Assembly (NCBI GenBank): GCA_039831705.1
Contig: JBDOMT010000021.1
Location: 1-35,112 of the forward strand
Length of the DNA stretch: 35,112 bases
Source of the DNA: JAJRWS01 sp039831705
GTDB lineage: Bacteria; Planctomycetota; Planctomycetia; Pirellulales; Lacipirellulaceae
Direction: 5' to 3'
Position numbers and translations under genes: made by a program. Numbering within the stretch: the stretch's first letter is position 1; every line of letters starts with the position of its first letter. The notes under the pieces were generated by a model. The model was not told where the DNA came from, ran no database searches, and worked only from the letters and a program-made list of their open reading frames with translations. Shown piece by piece: positions 8,188 to 15,974 of the stretch.

Positions 8188-9084
8188 CTAATCCCTCTTC
8201 CGCAAGTATTCACGGCTTGCTTTTTCCAACAGTCGTCGCTCGCCGCGGGAGAGGCTATCCTGGCCCTCGGCTTGAATTTTTCTCAGGATGGCATCTACCT
8301 GCTCGTTCAACTGTTGCTGGCGGTCAGACTGATCTTCTGGACCTGCGCTGAAGGAGTCGTCATAGTTCCCTCGACTTTGAGGATCGTGAACACTCAGTCG
8401 GGGTTTTCCAGGAGCAGGCAGCTTGGAAAAGAAGTTCGTGAGCCAGCGTCCAGGTGACCAGCCGGTGAAATAGTAAGCCAATGCAAATGCGGCCCCCCCC
8501 AAATGCGCGGTGAAGGCGACGTTGCTGCCGGTCTGATGGGTGGCTCCAAACAGATCACTGAGCACGATGAAGGCAGCCAGCACCCACATCGGAATGGGGA
8601 TGACAAAATAGAGCAGGACTTTTTGATGAGGAAAATTCAGCGCGTAGAGAATTAACACCCCCACCACCCCGCCCGATGCACCCAACACCACTCCACCTTG
8701 ATTGCCAAAGGCCGAAGCCGATATCGTCCAGACCACACCGGCAATAATGATAGCCGAAAGATAAAAGCTCAAAAATTCCTGACGGCCGTAACGCTGCTCC
8801 ACCTGGCGGCCGAACATCCACAGACCAAACATGTTCAGCAGAATATGCTCGATTCCTCCCGGGTCGTGCAATAGTCCGTAGGTCAGCAACCGATAGGCCA
8901 TCCATGGTTGCATGTACCAATGGTCATACAACACCAATGCTGCTGTGAAGGGGGTCTTCAAAAACAATTGCAACAGATAGACGCCTGCCGTCACTAATAC
9001 AATTTGTGTGGCCATCGTCCGTGGACCGCCCAAATGGAATCCTGGCTGAGGCTGGTAGGCATAGTCACGGTTGTCGAATCCCAT
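8188..9084 (-). CDS. Rhomboid family intramembrane serine protease
   Basis: Rhomboids cleave single-pass membrane proteins inside the bilayer with a Ser-His dyad. The 298-aa product has about six membrane segments between residues 25 and 208. The key features are all present: HxxxN in segment 2 (His80, Asn84 in EHILLNMFGLWMFG), the nucleophile motif GASG with Ser137 (VVLGASGGVVGVL), and the base His194 in segment 6 (FTAHLGGAAFALAYYF). An aromatic block WMAYRLLTYGLLHD precedes segment 2. The last 90 residues are soluble, charged and helical (ILRKIQAEGQDSLSRGERRLLEKASREYL), a tail seen in many planctomycete and proteobacterial homologues. No clear ribosome-binding site precedes the ATG. The enzyme looks active; its substrate is unknown. 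Confidence 0.93.
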   Translation of the reverse strand: MGFDNRDYAYQPQPGFHLGGPRTMATQIVLVTAGVYLLQLFLKTPFTAALVLYDHWYMQPWMAYRLLTYGLLHDPGGIEHILLNMFGLWMFGRQVEQRYGRQEFLSFYLSAIIIAGVVWTISASAFGNQGGVVLGASGGVVGVLILYALNFPHQKVLLYFVIPIPMWVLAAFIVLSDLFGATHQTGSNVAFTAHLGGAAFALAYYFTGWSPGRWLTNFFSKLPAPGKPRLSVHDPQSRGNYDDSFSAGPEDQSDRQQQLNEQVDAILRKIQAEGQDSLSRGERRLLEKASREYLRKRD

Positions 9085-9106
9085 GGCAGCAGATTGAGTG
9101 TGTAGG

Positions 9107-9128
9107 GTTGAGAGTTGAGTGTTGAGAA
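9107..9128. repeat. Short GTTGAGA-type tandem units
   Basis: Three imperfect units based on GTTGAGA/GTTGAGT lie just upstream of the rhomboid gene. They recall the low-complexity strings common in planctomycete intergenic DNA and the GAGGAGCGA units at 13145-13206. Confidence 0.45.
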
Positions 9129-9335
9129 GTCCGAACCTTCATGAGAAGGACTTCGCAGCTCCGGTCAGGATACCGGGTGAAGGTCTGTGAGGAAAGGGTT
9201 AAGTCCTTTCGTGGCAAGGCATGTGAGGTTTGCGACCGCAGTCGTGTTTTGTACACGTTGAGAATCGCGGGCCGAAACATAACGCAGCCACGGAAGGGCT
9301 TGGACGCCATAGCAGAAACGGGTGAAATATGCGGG

Positions 9336-10613
9336 CTAAGGCCCTTGCAGCAAAGGTTCGCTACTCGAAGCAGGAGCTAGCTGATCGATTTGCCCTTTCA
9401 AGGCCATTTGCTCGGCCACATATTGATTGGCCAGCCGGATATTGGAGGCCAATTTATGATCCAGGGCCGTAGTCGCCTGAGCGAGTAGATGCTGGATTTG
9501 GGTAAGCAGTGCTTCGATCGCGGCGCGGTCCGCACGCATACCGGCCAAATCTTGACTTAACACCTGCTGCTGCTGCACGTGCAGTTGGCCCAATTCCTTG
9601 GCACTGGCCAAAGCAGCCTGCAATTTTTTATTGTCAGCCGTAAGCGCCTTGGCTGCAGCAATCCGTTCCACCTGCACCCGGGCCAATTCACTAATGAGCG
9701 GAGCATAATCTCGTAATGGACGGTCGTATTTGGAAGTGTGCTCCTGTTGGTTGGTCGCTTCGGGACCAACTCGATTTCCTTCGTCGTCAAACCAGGCGAT
9801 GTGCCAAGGATCGTCGTCCACGGTAGCAGGAGTTCCGTCACGAATATATTCTTCGACCGTTGCCTCGGGCAACCAATGTCTCAATTGCTCTTCTGTTAAA
9901 CTGGCAAACAGTTCGTGTTGATCGATGGGCATCGATTCATGCAGGTTCCATGGTCCTTCGCTGCGCGACAAGCGTTCGCCTGCCAATGGGTCAAGTGTGT
10001 GAATCGGAACAAGCACCACGCCGCCATCGGTGTCACCCTGCACCCGAAATTCACCCAGGTACTGACGGCCTTCCAGCGGATTGGACGCCATGGGATTGCC
10101 CGCTTCAAACACATAGAGAATACTATCTTTGGCCAAACCGTGGGGCGTGGGAGCAGAAATGGTCACTTCCACCTGGCCATTTTCACCCGGAGCACCCGCC
10201 GGTTGAACTCCGCGCCAAACTTTACCCCGCAGGCGAGTCAGTAAGTGCATCCGGTGGGTCAATTCATTGATGCCCGGCATCGTTCCGGCAACATCCTCCG
10301 CAGTCATTTCAAGCTGCGGAGATTCGGCAGGCAAGGCTTTGCGCTTCAAAGATTCATCGTTGGTGCCACGCTGAAGTGCACCAATACGCGATTGAAGATT
10401 GGCCAACTCCGTCTGATTCTTAGCGATATTCGAGCGCAAATTACGATGGATACGCATGGTATCCGCAGCCAAGATCGCATAGCCGGTCGCCGTCAAAAAC
10501 AGGCCCAGCGCCAGCACCACCTGACCCCAGTGCCAATTCTTGGTACTCAGCCAAGTTGCCACCAAAGCCAACAGAACGACCACCGCCAGCACAATTTGGA
10601 TCACCAGAGCCAA
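9336..10613 (-). CDS. Membrane-anchored coiled-coil protein of unknown function
   Basis: I do not recognise a named family. The 425-aa product starts with two predicted membrane helices (about 3-22 and 29-50) and then a short coiled coil (about 55-82). The middle part (about 115-280) is globular and beta-rich, with blocks such as GQVEVTISAPTPHGLAKDSILYVFEAG and GRQYLGEFRVQ. This could be a small barrel that senses or binds something, but no motif supports a specific claim. Residues about 305-415 form a long Ala/Gln/Leu-rich coiled coil. The arrangement suggests a structural or scaffolding protein anchored in the inner membrane. The next gene downstream is the rhomboid protease (about 250 bp away). 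The ATG start is followed directly by the first hydrophobic helix. Confidence 0.8.
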   Translation of the reverse strand: MALVIQIVLAVVVLLALVATWLSTKNWHWGQVVLALGLFLTATGYAILAADTMRIHRNLRSNIAKNQTELANLQSRIGALQRGTNDESLKRKALPAESPQLEMTAEDVAGTMPGINELTHRMHLLTRLRGKVWRGVQPAGAPGENGQVEVTISAPTPHGLAKDSILYVFEAGNPMASNPLEGRQYLGEFRVQGDTDGGVVLVPIHTLDPLAGERLSRSEGPWNLHESMPIDQHELFASLTEEQLRHWLPEATVEEYIRDGTPATVDDDPWHIAWFDDEGNRVGPEATNQQEHTSKYDRPLRDYAPLISELARVQVERIAAAKALTADNKKLQAALASAKELGQLHVQQQQVLSQDLAGMRADRAAIEALLTQIQHLLAQATTALDHKLASNIRLANQYVAEQMALKGQIDQLAPASSSEPLLQGP

Positions 10614-10703
10614 GGGGATTTCCTTCTATTTGTCGACATTTTTATAAGAACTCGTATTATTCGATCGTAAATCGCCCCGATCGGAGCGTCAAGTTTTAAC
10701 CCC

Positions 10704-10805
10704 TGAGAAATGACATCTGACGCCTTTTTAAGCCTTACAATCCAATCCTGGTGAATTCTGCGCCCCAAAAAGGCGGGTCCAAAATGAAATCAGACGTCAT
10801 TTCTC
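10704..10805. repeat. Bulged palindrome overlapping the 3' end of bioF
   Basis: The outer arms GAGAAATGACATCTGA (10705-10720) and TCAGACGTCATTTCTC (10790-10805) pair at 15 of 16 positions. The inner arms CGCCTTTTT (10721-10729) and AAAAAGGCG (10767-10775) pair perfectly, with a 14-nt bulge on one side only. The right arm covers the stop codon and last codons of bioF. It may end bioF transcription, or be a dispersed palindrome captured at a gene end. Confidence 0.6.
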
Positions 10806-11974
10806 CCAAGTGCCTCCAGCAACCGATCGAGCATCTCGGGAGTATGGTGATAACAGAGGCTCAAACGCAATAGCGACTGGCCCACAGGTACCGATGGTGG
10901 TCGAATACCAGGTACCAGCAAGCCTCGCTCACGTAAAGCAAGAGCCAAATCCATGGTCTGCGTGGGAGAGCCAATCATGATCGGTATGATTTGGCTGGTC
11001 GAAAAGCCCGTATTCCAGCCTTGTGCGTGCAGACGCTCCCGCAGCTGATGTGCCTGTCGTAGTACCGTCTGACGCCGCTCAGGTTCTTGATCGATGATCT
11101 CCAACGCGGTCAGGGCAGCCGCACTGACAGAGGCCGGCTGAGCTGTCGAGTAAACATAACTTCGAGCCCGATTGGCCAGCCAGTCAATCAACTTGCGCGA
11201 ACCGCAGACAAAGCCTCCCGCAGCACCCAACGCTTTACTGAGGGTGCCGACCCTGAGAGAAACATGCTGTTTTAATTGTGGCGTCTCCGCCAACAAATGC
11301 TCCACGGCACCGTGCCCCCGAGCACCGAAAACTCCCGTTGCGTGAGCCTCGTCCAACATCAGCATGGCTTGGTGCTGCTGGGCGAGGCGAGCCAATTGAA
11401 CCAAAGGTGCCAAATCACCATCCATACTGAAAAGCGTGTCAGAAATAATCAGTCGACGACGAAAATGGGAGCCTTGAAGAAGCTGTTGTTCCAGGGCTTT
11501 CATGTCGGCATGGGGATAGACACATTTATGAGCACCCGAAAGTCGACAACCGTCGATGATGCTGGCATGGTTGTTGGCATCTCCGAAAATTGCATCTCTT
11601 CGGTCGACCAGTGTGGGGATGATTCCCGCATTGGCCGCAAAGCCTGAGGGGAACAAGAGGGCTGCCTCCGTTTGTTCCCACTCTGCCAGACGACATTCTA
11701 GCTTTTCGTGGACATCGGCGCGGCCAATGACCAAGGGACTGGCTCCCCGCCCCACCCCGAAATGGCGGGCTGCCGCAGTTGCCGCCTCGATCAACCGGGG
11801 ATCGGCGGCCAGACTGAGGTAATCGTTGCAGGCGAAATTCACCAATTGCCGGCCTGCAAGGGTAATAACTGCACCTTGTTCACCAATCGGAGGTGGCAAG
11901 GAGCGGCGCAAATGGGTCTCCTCAAGTTGAGCCAGGTCGTCGTCGATCCAACTGAGGGGGTCCATGTGGCTCAT
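10790..11974 (-). CDS. bioF: 8-amino-7-oxononanoate synthase (alpha-oxoamine synthase family)
   Basis: The PLP enzyme condenses pimeloyl-thioester with L-alanine to give 8-amino-7-oxononanoate, the first ring-building step of biotin synthesis, in the cytosol. The 394-aa product (from the ATG at 11974) carries the family landmarks. These are the N-terminal block LVNFACNDYLSLAADPRL, the glycine-rich GVGRGASPLVIG, the cofactor-holding DEAHATGVFG, and the PLP lysine in VGTLSKALGAAGG (Lys247 counted from this start). An upstream TTG frame adds 21 residues of no family character. A second ATG at 11965 is equally possible, and neither has a good ribosome-binding site. Related enzymes (2-amino-3-ketobutyrate CoA ligase, serine palmitoyltransferase) share the fold, and no other bio gene is nearby, so the exact substrate is likely but not proven. 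Confidence 0.85.
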   Translation of the reverse strand: MSHMDPLSWIDDDLAQLEETHLRRSLPPPIGEQGAVITLAGRQLVNFACNDYLSLAADPRLIEAATAAARHFGVGRGASPLVIGRADVHEKLECRLAEWEQTEAALLFPSGFAANAGIIPTLVDRRDAIFGDANNHASIIDGCRLSGAHKCVYPHADMKALEQQLLQGSHFRRRLIISDTLFSMDGDLAPLVQLARLAQQHQAMLMLDEAHATGVFGARGHGAVEHLLAETPQLKQHVSLRVGTLSKALGAAGGFVCGSRKLIDWLANRARSYVYSTAQPASVSAAALTALEIIDQEPERRQTVLRQAHQLRERLHAQGWNTGFSTSQIIPIMIGSPTQTMDLALALRERGLLVPGIRPPSVPVGQSLLRLSLCYHHTPEMLDRLLEALGRNDV

Positions 11975-12096
11975 TGAAGGGTGGTGAATTGACAATTGTA
12001 TCGGACAGCGGAACAATTTAAGTACGACAGACCGCAACTTACAGATCAGGGAACTTTTATCCGATCAGCCGCGTCTGAATTGTAACAGAGAACCGT

Positions 12097-12705
12097 GTGA
12101 GCAAAAACGCAATCAGCGCTGAACTACCTCAGAGGGATGATCCTTCCTACGAATCCCGACTGGTAGCGGCAGTGATTGCGGGTGACACGGAAGCTTATGG
12201 CACCTTGATTGAACCCTACCAAGACCGATTGTACCACGCACTGCGGGGGATTCTCGGTTCGCACGAAGATGCCCGCGATGTGGTGCAAGATGCGTTGGTT
12301 CAGGCCTATCGAAAACTGAATTCCTTTCGCGCCGAGTCGCGATTTTACACCTGGCTGTATCGTATCGCAATGAATTTGGCGTTGAGTACGCGGCGGCGCA
12401 AAAGGCCGACCCTGTCGATAGAGCAAGCCCGAGAGCAAGCGGGCAGTGAACCGGCCGCCCAGTGGGTAGGGCCAGAAGAATTGGCAATGCGGCAAGAGCA
12501 AATCGATCAACTGTGGACCGCACTGGACCAGCTACCACACCAAACCCGGGAGATTCTGGTTTTGCGAGAATTGGAAGGTTGCGACTACGAAACGATTGGT
12601 GAAATTTTGAAATTGCCGCTGGGCACCGTGCGGAGCCGATTGTTTCGCGCTCGATCACAGTTGCGTGTGCAATTGCAAAACGTGTTGTCCGATGGGAGTG
12701 TTTGA
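12097..12705 (+). CDS. ECF-type RNA polymerase sigma factor
   Basis: The 202-aa product is an extracytoplasmic-function sigma factor that directs RNA polymerase to a dedicated set of promoters. Region 2 lies at about 37-103 (DVVQDALVQAYRKLNSF and FYTWLYRIAMNLALSTRRR). Region 4 lies at about 135-190 (LPHQTREILVLRELEGCDYE, then the helix-turn-helix LKLPLGTVRSRLFRAR). The order and spacing match the family, with no additional domain. The start is GTG at 12097. The stop lies three bases before the ATG of the membrane anti-sigma gene, so the two are an operon and a functional pair. The gene is divergent from bioF across about 120 bp, which must hold both promoters. The regulon cannot be told from here. 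Confidence 0.95.
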   Translation: MSKNAISAELPQRDDPSYESRLVAAVIAGDTEAYGTLIEPYQDRLYHALRGILGSHEDARDVVQDALVQAYRKLNSFRAESRFYTWLYRIAMNLALSTRRRKRPTLSIEQAREQAGSEPAAQWVGPEELAMRQEQIDQLWTALDQLPHQTREILVLRELEGCDYETIGEILKLPLGTVRSRLFRARSQLRVQLQNVLSDGSV

Positions 12706-12708
12706 CCC

Positions 12709-13929
12709 ATGAACCATGATGATAGTAAGCCACGGGATGATCGGCTCGAAGAACCTGGGGATCACGATCCTCAGCTAGATGAATTACTCAGTGCCTATGT
12801 CGATGGCGAGTTGACGGGACCTGAGTTGGCAAAAGTTGAATTGCGTCTGCAACAAGATACAAACGCCAGAGAGTGGGTAGCCGAAGTACAGCAGCTATCC
12901 CGCCTCATGCAATCGTTGCCACGCAAATCCCCAGGCCCCGAATTACGCAGTCAAATACTCAGACAGGTGGCACAGGAGCAGGCCTTGAGTACCGGAAATC
13001 CACTTGCCAGTCCGGGATCCAGCAGTGCCAGTGAGCCACCTAGTACGTTGCGCCGCTGGCTGTGGCCCGGGCTGGCCATTGCTGCGGCCTTGCTCCTGAT
13101 GTTCCTGCAGTCCAATCAGCCGGAAGTGGATAGACGGGTTGCAGGGAGGAGCGAGGAGCGAGAGGCGAAGATCGAGGAGCGAGGAGCGAGGAGCGAAGAA
13201 GGAGAGTTGATGATTGCAAATAAGCCTGCAGCTAAGATTATTCCTTTGCCGACTTCCGGGGAACTGGTGGATTCTCTGCAACTGGCGGAAGATTCAGCGC
13301 CGTTGGCAAAAGGTCAGGCGAAGGTCGTGCCTCGGGGCCGGCCCAGTTCCCCAGCAAGTCCTGCATCTGACCTTCCCGTTGCCGGCCAATACTCTTCCCC
13401 CAATGTGGCCAAACCGCTTTCCATGGGCCGATCTCGTCATTTTGCAAAAAGTAAATCGACCTCCGTTCGCAGCACCAAGTCGGATTTCGTCGTTCAAGTC
13501 ATCGTGTCGGATCCGCTACTTGACGGAGGGGCATTTCGCACCTTGCTCACCGAACATGGCATGAAACCATTGGAGGGGGTCAGATTGTCTTCGTTGCCTC
13601 AAGAGCATTCATTGGAAGACGAAAAAGAGGTTCTGGAGCGGCTGGAAACGCGTGATCGTTCTGCACCAGCCTTGCCTGGAGAACAAGTGGATACAGTTGT
13701 CGTCGAGACACTCCCCAAGCAGTTTCATCGCCTGCTTCGTGCCTATCGGGGGAATCCAACGCTTCAGGGCCGATACGGTATTCAAGAGGCGAAAGTTCAA
13801 CAGAAACTTTCAATCTCCGGCAACCAACAGGAAACGGCCCCAATACCAATCCGTATAACGTTTGAACTACGTCGCGCGGTACCAAGCGAGTCTATCCAAA
13901 AAGCAATGTCGGATCGCACGACTGAGTAA
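12709..13929 (+). CDS. Transmembrane anti-sigma factor, partner of the upstream ECF sigma
   Basis: The 406-aa protein probably holds the sigma factor at the membrane until a signal arrives. Residues 20-90 form a helical anti-sigma-type domain (LDELLSAYVDGELTGPELAKVELRLQQD). The zinc-binding HxxxCxxC motif of the ZAS subfamily is absent. A single membrane helix lies at about 117-134 (WLWPGLAIAAALLLMFL). The exported part has a charged low-complexity patch at 146-166, encoded by tandem GAGGAGCGA units. After it comes a folded region at about 260-395 that opens FVVQVIVSDPLLDGGAFRTLLTEHGM. That region looks like a small alpha/beta sensor domain typical of large planctomycete anti-sigma proteins, which is a family impression only. 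The gene starts three bases after the sigma stop codon. Confidence 0.8.
   Translation: MNHDDSKPRDDRLEEPGDHDPQLDELLSAYVDGELTGPELAKVELRLQQDTNAREWVAEVQQLSRLMQSLPRKSPGPELRSQILRQVAQEQALSTGNPLASPGSSSASEPPSTLRRWLWPGLAIAAALLLMFLQSNQPEVDRRVAGRSEEREAKIEERGARSEEGELMIANKPAAKIIPLPTSGELVDSLQLAEDSAPLAKGQAKVVPRGRPSSPASPASDLPVAGQYSSPNVAKPLSMGRSRHFAKSKSTSVRSTKSDFVVQVIVSDPLLDGGAFRTLLTEHGMKPLEGVRLSSLPQEHSLEDEKEVLERLETRDRSAPALPGEQVDTVVVETLPKQFHRLLRAYRGNPTLQGRYGIQEAKVQQKLSISGNQQETAPIPIRITFELRRAVPSESIQKAMSDRTTE
13145..13206 (+). repeat. GAGGAGCGA tandem repeat inside the anti-sigma gene
   Basis: About six imperfect 9-bp units (GAGGAGCGA, with one AGAGGCGAA variant) sit in frame and encode alternating Glu/Arg/Ser/Ala residues directly after the membrane helix. 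The composition differs sharply from the flanking coding sequence. The string resembles purine-rich repeats that occur between genes in planctomycetes, so it may be a captured intergenic repeat. Confidence 0.65.
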
Positions 13930-13970
13930 TTCTCAACTGGCCAAGTTTGAAAAAGTGCATACACTGGTGT

Positions 13971-14067
13971 CTGGTTCAACCTTACCTTTTTAGGTAGACG
14001 CAGCCATAAGTACTGAAAGGGCAAAGGTTTATTTTTGCCTCTACCCAAAAAGATAAGTTTGACCAAG
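13971..14067. repeat. Imperfect inverted repeat between anti-sigma and CDGSH genes
   Basis: The left arm at 13971-13998 (centred on ACCTTTTTAGGTAGA) pairs with the right arm at 14039-14067 (CTACCCAAAAAGATAAG). A small inner hairpin, GCAAA (14021-14025) with TTTGC (14034-14038), lies between. T-rich tracts inside the arms could let it end transcription of the sigma/anti-sigma operon. Confidence 0.5.
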
Positions 14068-14116
14068 AACTGGAAGCCCAGTGTACCTTTAAACCCTATT
14101 TCTCTCGGAGTATTCA

Positions 14117-14332
14117 ATGGCCAATGTAACGATTAGCATGCGTCCCAATGGACCCTTTTTGGTAGAGGGATCGGTGCAACTGGTGGACTCCGATGGCAAG
14201 CCATTCCCCGGAGTCGCCGACAAGACAATGATTGCCCTGTGTCGATGTGGCGCTTCGGCAAAAAGGCCCTTTTGCGATGGCGCGCACAGTCGGTGCGGTT
14301 TTGAGTCTGACGAAAAGGCTTCTTCCGAGTGA
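14117..14332 (+). CDS. CDGSH-type [2Fe-2S] iron-sulfur protein
   Basis: The 71-aa product contains the CDGSH zinc-finger-like motif that binds a redox-active [2Fe-2S] cluster through three Cys and one His. The expected ligands are Cys42, Cys44, Cys53 and His57 in LCRCGASAKRPFCDGAH. The first 35 residues form short beta strands (VTISMRPNGPFLVEGSVQLVD), as in small single-motif bacterial CDGSH proteins. There is no membrane anchor or signal peptide, so it is probably cytosolic. A CGGAG site at 14106-14110 lies 6 bases before the ATG. It stands alone between repeats, with no redox partner gene adjacent. Its physiological role in bacteria is not well defined. Confidence 0.92.
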   Translation: MANVTISMRPNGPFLVEGSVQLVDSDGKPFPGVADKTMIALCRCGASAKRPFCDGAHSRCGFESDEKASSE

Positions 14333-14370
14333 GGAATTAAGTCAGTCTTTCCAATTTGCCTGCACTTATT

Positions 14371-14466
14371 CATGCTGGTAAATTGGACGTTGCAACTGTA
14401 AGTCAACGCTATTTTGGCTACACATCCTCCCTAGCAACTCTTTACCAGCGAATAATCACTACGAAG
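14371..14466 (+). repeat. Dispersed repeat R, copy 2
   Basis: It aligns with 280-376 over its full length, in the same orientation and about 14 kb away. The best conserved block is TTTTGGCTACACATCCTCCC. The similarity ends within the first CACGAAG-like unit, where copy 1 continues into a full inverted repeat and copy 2 does not. Confidence 0.8.
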
Positions 14467-14487
14467 TAAATTTGGAATTACTGAAAG

Positions 14488-14509
14488 TTGTCGACAGCTT
14501 GTCGACAAG
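14488..14509. promoter_or_regulatory. Two tandem TTGTCGACA palindromic sites
   Basis: TTGTCGACA occurs at 14488-14496 and again at 14499-14507, where it extends to the 12-bp palindrome CTTGTCGACAAG (14498-14509). The repeats are 11 bp apart, one helical turn, which would place two bound dimers on the same DNA face. The protein that might bind is unknown. Confidence 0.4.
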
Positions 14510-14698
14510 TTATCCCCCAAAAATCGTTTTCCAGTTGATGAGTCGGGGTTAAATTCTGGCTGCTCCGGTTGGTAAATCTGCCCTCAAACCGTAATGGTTA
14601 TGACGGCTGATGCTGCGCACCGCGCACTTTCTTTTTTACTCAAGCCTGTTGTCCGGTGGTGGAACTGGCTAGGCGCATGCTAAAATCCGCTGGTGGGT

Positions 14699-14814
14699 TT
14701 ATTGCGCCAAAGCAAACTTGGACAATGCTCGCGTGGTCTGCATATTAAGTGGCTTACTTAGATTCGCGAGCATTGTCCAAGATTCGTTTGGCTGGGACGC
14801 AAGCGATGCAATAA
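14699..14814. repeat. Structured element, copy A (17-bp stem with variable core)
   Basis: The left arm at 14717-14733 (CTTGG ACAATGCT CGCG) pairs perfectly with 14765-14781 around a 31-nt loop. Outside it, GCCAAA (14706-14711) can pair with TTTGGC (14787-14792) and TTATTGC (14699-14705) with GCAATAA (14808-14814), leaving GGGACGCAAGCGAT as a one-sided bulge. The conserved 3' flank ATTCGTTTGGC and GGGACGCAAGCGATG recur in copy B at 26111-26212, while the 8-bp stem core differs. Confidence 0.85.
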
Positions 14815-14908
14815 GGGTGATCTTTAGTTCTGCGGGTTAGGTGACCAAGTCTTTTGTAGCGATTTATTTACTTATTTAGAAATTTACGTAGTCAAGGAAA
14901 CGTACCCA

Positions 14909-15859
14909 ATGGAAGAGAAGTCCAACAACACTCCCCAGGATAGGAAATCTGGTCCGGCAGGATCCGCTCCGACAGGCGTTACCACCACGGCAGTTTCTGA
15001 TCCGTCGGAATCTTCTGCACAAAGCGATCCGTTGGATGCCAAAACGGTCCCTATCGTTGCGGACGACATGGCGGCGGGATTCGTTGGTCGATGGAACAAG
15101 TTGGTAAGCACCACCAATTGGGAAAAAGGGCGTATCATTTGCGAGTGGCGTGAGGCGTTATTGGCTGCCGGGCAACCCGTCACCGACTATTCCGACGAAG
15201 CCTGGGCCCAGTTGGTGGGTCATGTTACCAGCCAGCATGTGGGCCGTTTGCGGCGTGTTTATCAGCGGTTTGAGGCGGATTATGCGAATTACCAGGATTT
15301 ATTCTGGAGCCACTTTCAAGCAGCCTTGGATTGGTCAGATGCGGAGATGTGGTTGGAAGGCGCCATCCGGGGTGATTGGTCGGTATCCCAAATGCGTGGC
15401 CAGCGCTGGGAAGCGATGGGAACTCCCGAAGACGAGCAGGCAGAACAGGCGACTCTCGATGCCGCGGTGGAAAAGGAGACTTTGGACGAAGATGGGGCCG
15501 ATCCAGTTTCTGAGGCGGATCAACCCAATCATTCAAGTCAATCCAATGCGGAGTCACCGAGTGATTCCGCCAACGCTTCGCAAACCGCCCAAGTGAACTC
15601 CGAGGGAGAGGACCAGACCGCGGACGAATCTCAAGAGCAATCATCGAGTGAGTTGTCTGTTCAAGCAACTGCACGCCAGCGTTTGGGCGTAGTGTGCGAT
15701 GACCTGCCCGATGATATTGCCGAAGCATTCGAGCAGTTCAAGCTGGCCATCATTGCACAACGTCGTGAGGGCTGGCAATCCATTTCACGCGAAGGCATCA
15801 TCGAATGCCTGGATGCATTGAAAGAGTTGGTGGGTACAGACGCGGACAGTAGAGTGTGA
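14909..15859 (+). CDS. Protein of unknown function with acidic disordered linker
   Basis: I do not recognise this family. The 316-aa product has a Ser/Thr/Pro-rich disordered start (about 1-50). A helical, tryptophan-rich domain follows at about 55-172, with blocks such as TTNWEKGRIICEWREALLAAG, VGRLRRVYQRFEADY and LFWSHFQAALDWSDAEMWLEGA. A strongly acidic Ser/Glu/Asp/Gln linker covers about 172-255, and a short helical C-terminus about 260-316 (RQRLGVVCDDLPDDIAEAFEQFKLAI). No signal peptide or membrane segment is seen. The Trp-rich helical part recalls small DNA-associated plasmid-type proteins in its pattern only; I would not assign that function. CAAGGA lies at about 14894-14899, ahead of the ATG, and supports the start. 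The gene sits alone, preceded by element A and followed by a REP-like palindrome. Confidence 0.85.
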   Translation: MEEKSNNTPQDRKSGPAGSAPTGVTTTAVSDPSESSAQSDPLDAKTVPIVADDMAAGFVGRWNKLVSTTNWEKGRIICEWREALLAAGQPVTDYSDEAWAQLVGHVTSQHVGRLRRVYQRFEADYANYQDLFWSHFQAALDWSDAEMWLEGAIRGDWSVSQMRGQRWEAMGTPEDEQAEQATLDAAVEKETLDEDGADPVSEADQPNHSSQSNAESPSDSANASQTAQVNSEGEDQTADESQEQSSSELSVQATARQRLGVVCDDLPDDIAEAFEQFKLAIIAQRREGWQSISREGIIECLDALKELVGTDADSRV

Positions 15860-15889
15860 ATTGCAAAAGATCGAATAGCGCAAGTGGGT

Positions 15890-15965
15890 GGGGTCTGGCT
15901 CAATTTTCGGCCAATCAAGTAACCTAACCAATGGACGCGCAAGCCGAAAACTTGTGCCTGACCCC
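15890..15965. repeat. REP-like palindrome with GGGGTCAGGCAC-type arms
   Basis: The left arm at 15890-15911 (GGGGTCTGGCTCAA then TTTTCGGC) pairs with the right arm at 15943-15965 (GCCGAAAACTTGTGCC then TGACCCC), with a few mismatches and one bulge. Arms reading GGGGTCAGGCAC are a widespread bacterial repeat type, some linked to REP-associated transposases. No transposase gene is present here. It lies between two converging genes and may also stop their transcripts. Confidence 0.7.
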
Positions 15966-15974
15966 TTCAGTCCC

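Larger units (their letters stand above)
14333..14908. other. Intergenic region with dispersed repeat, paired operators and structured element A
   Basis: No gene is supported in these 576 bases. They hold copy 2 of repeat R (14371-14466), the tandem TTGTCGACA sites (14488-14509) and the bulged hairpin element A (14699-14814). The last 90 bases before the next ATG are A/T-rich and probably include its promoter. Confidence 0.7.

Noticed and set aside
9065..9380. Possible small gene or structured RNA between the rhomboid and coiled-coil genes
   Set aside because: Short frames on both strands lack start signals and protein character, and I could not build a convincing long-range RNA fold by eye.
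12113..12733. 206-codon frame antisense to the first ECF sigma gene
   Set aside because: The sense strand has complete sigma regions 2 and 4; the antisense product has no recognisable features.
14699..14814. Reading element A (and B) as integron attC sites
   Set aside because: The bulged hairpin shape is similar, but the R'/R'' consensus (GTTRRRY and RYYYAAC) is absent and no integrase or cassette array is nearby.
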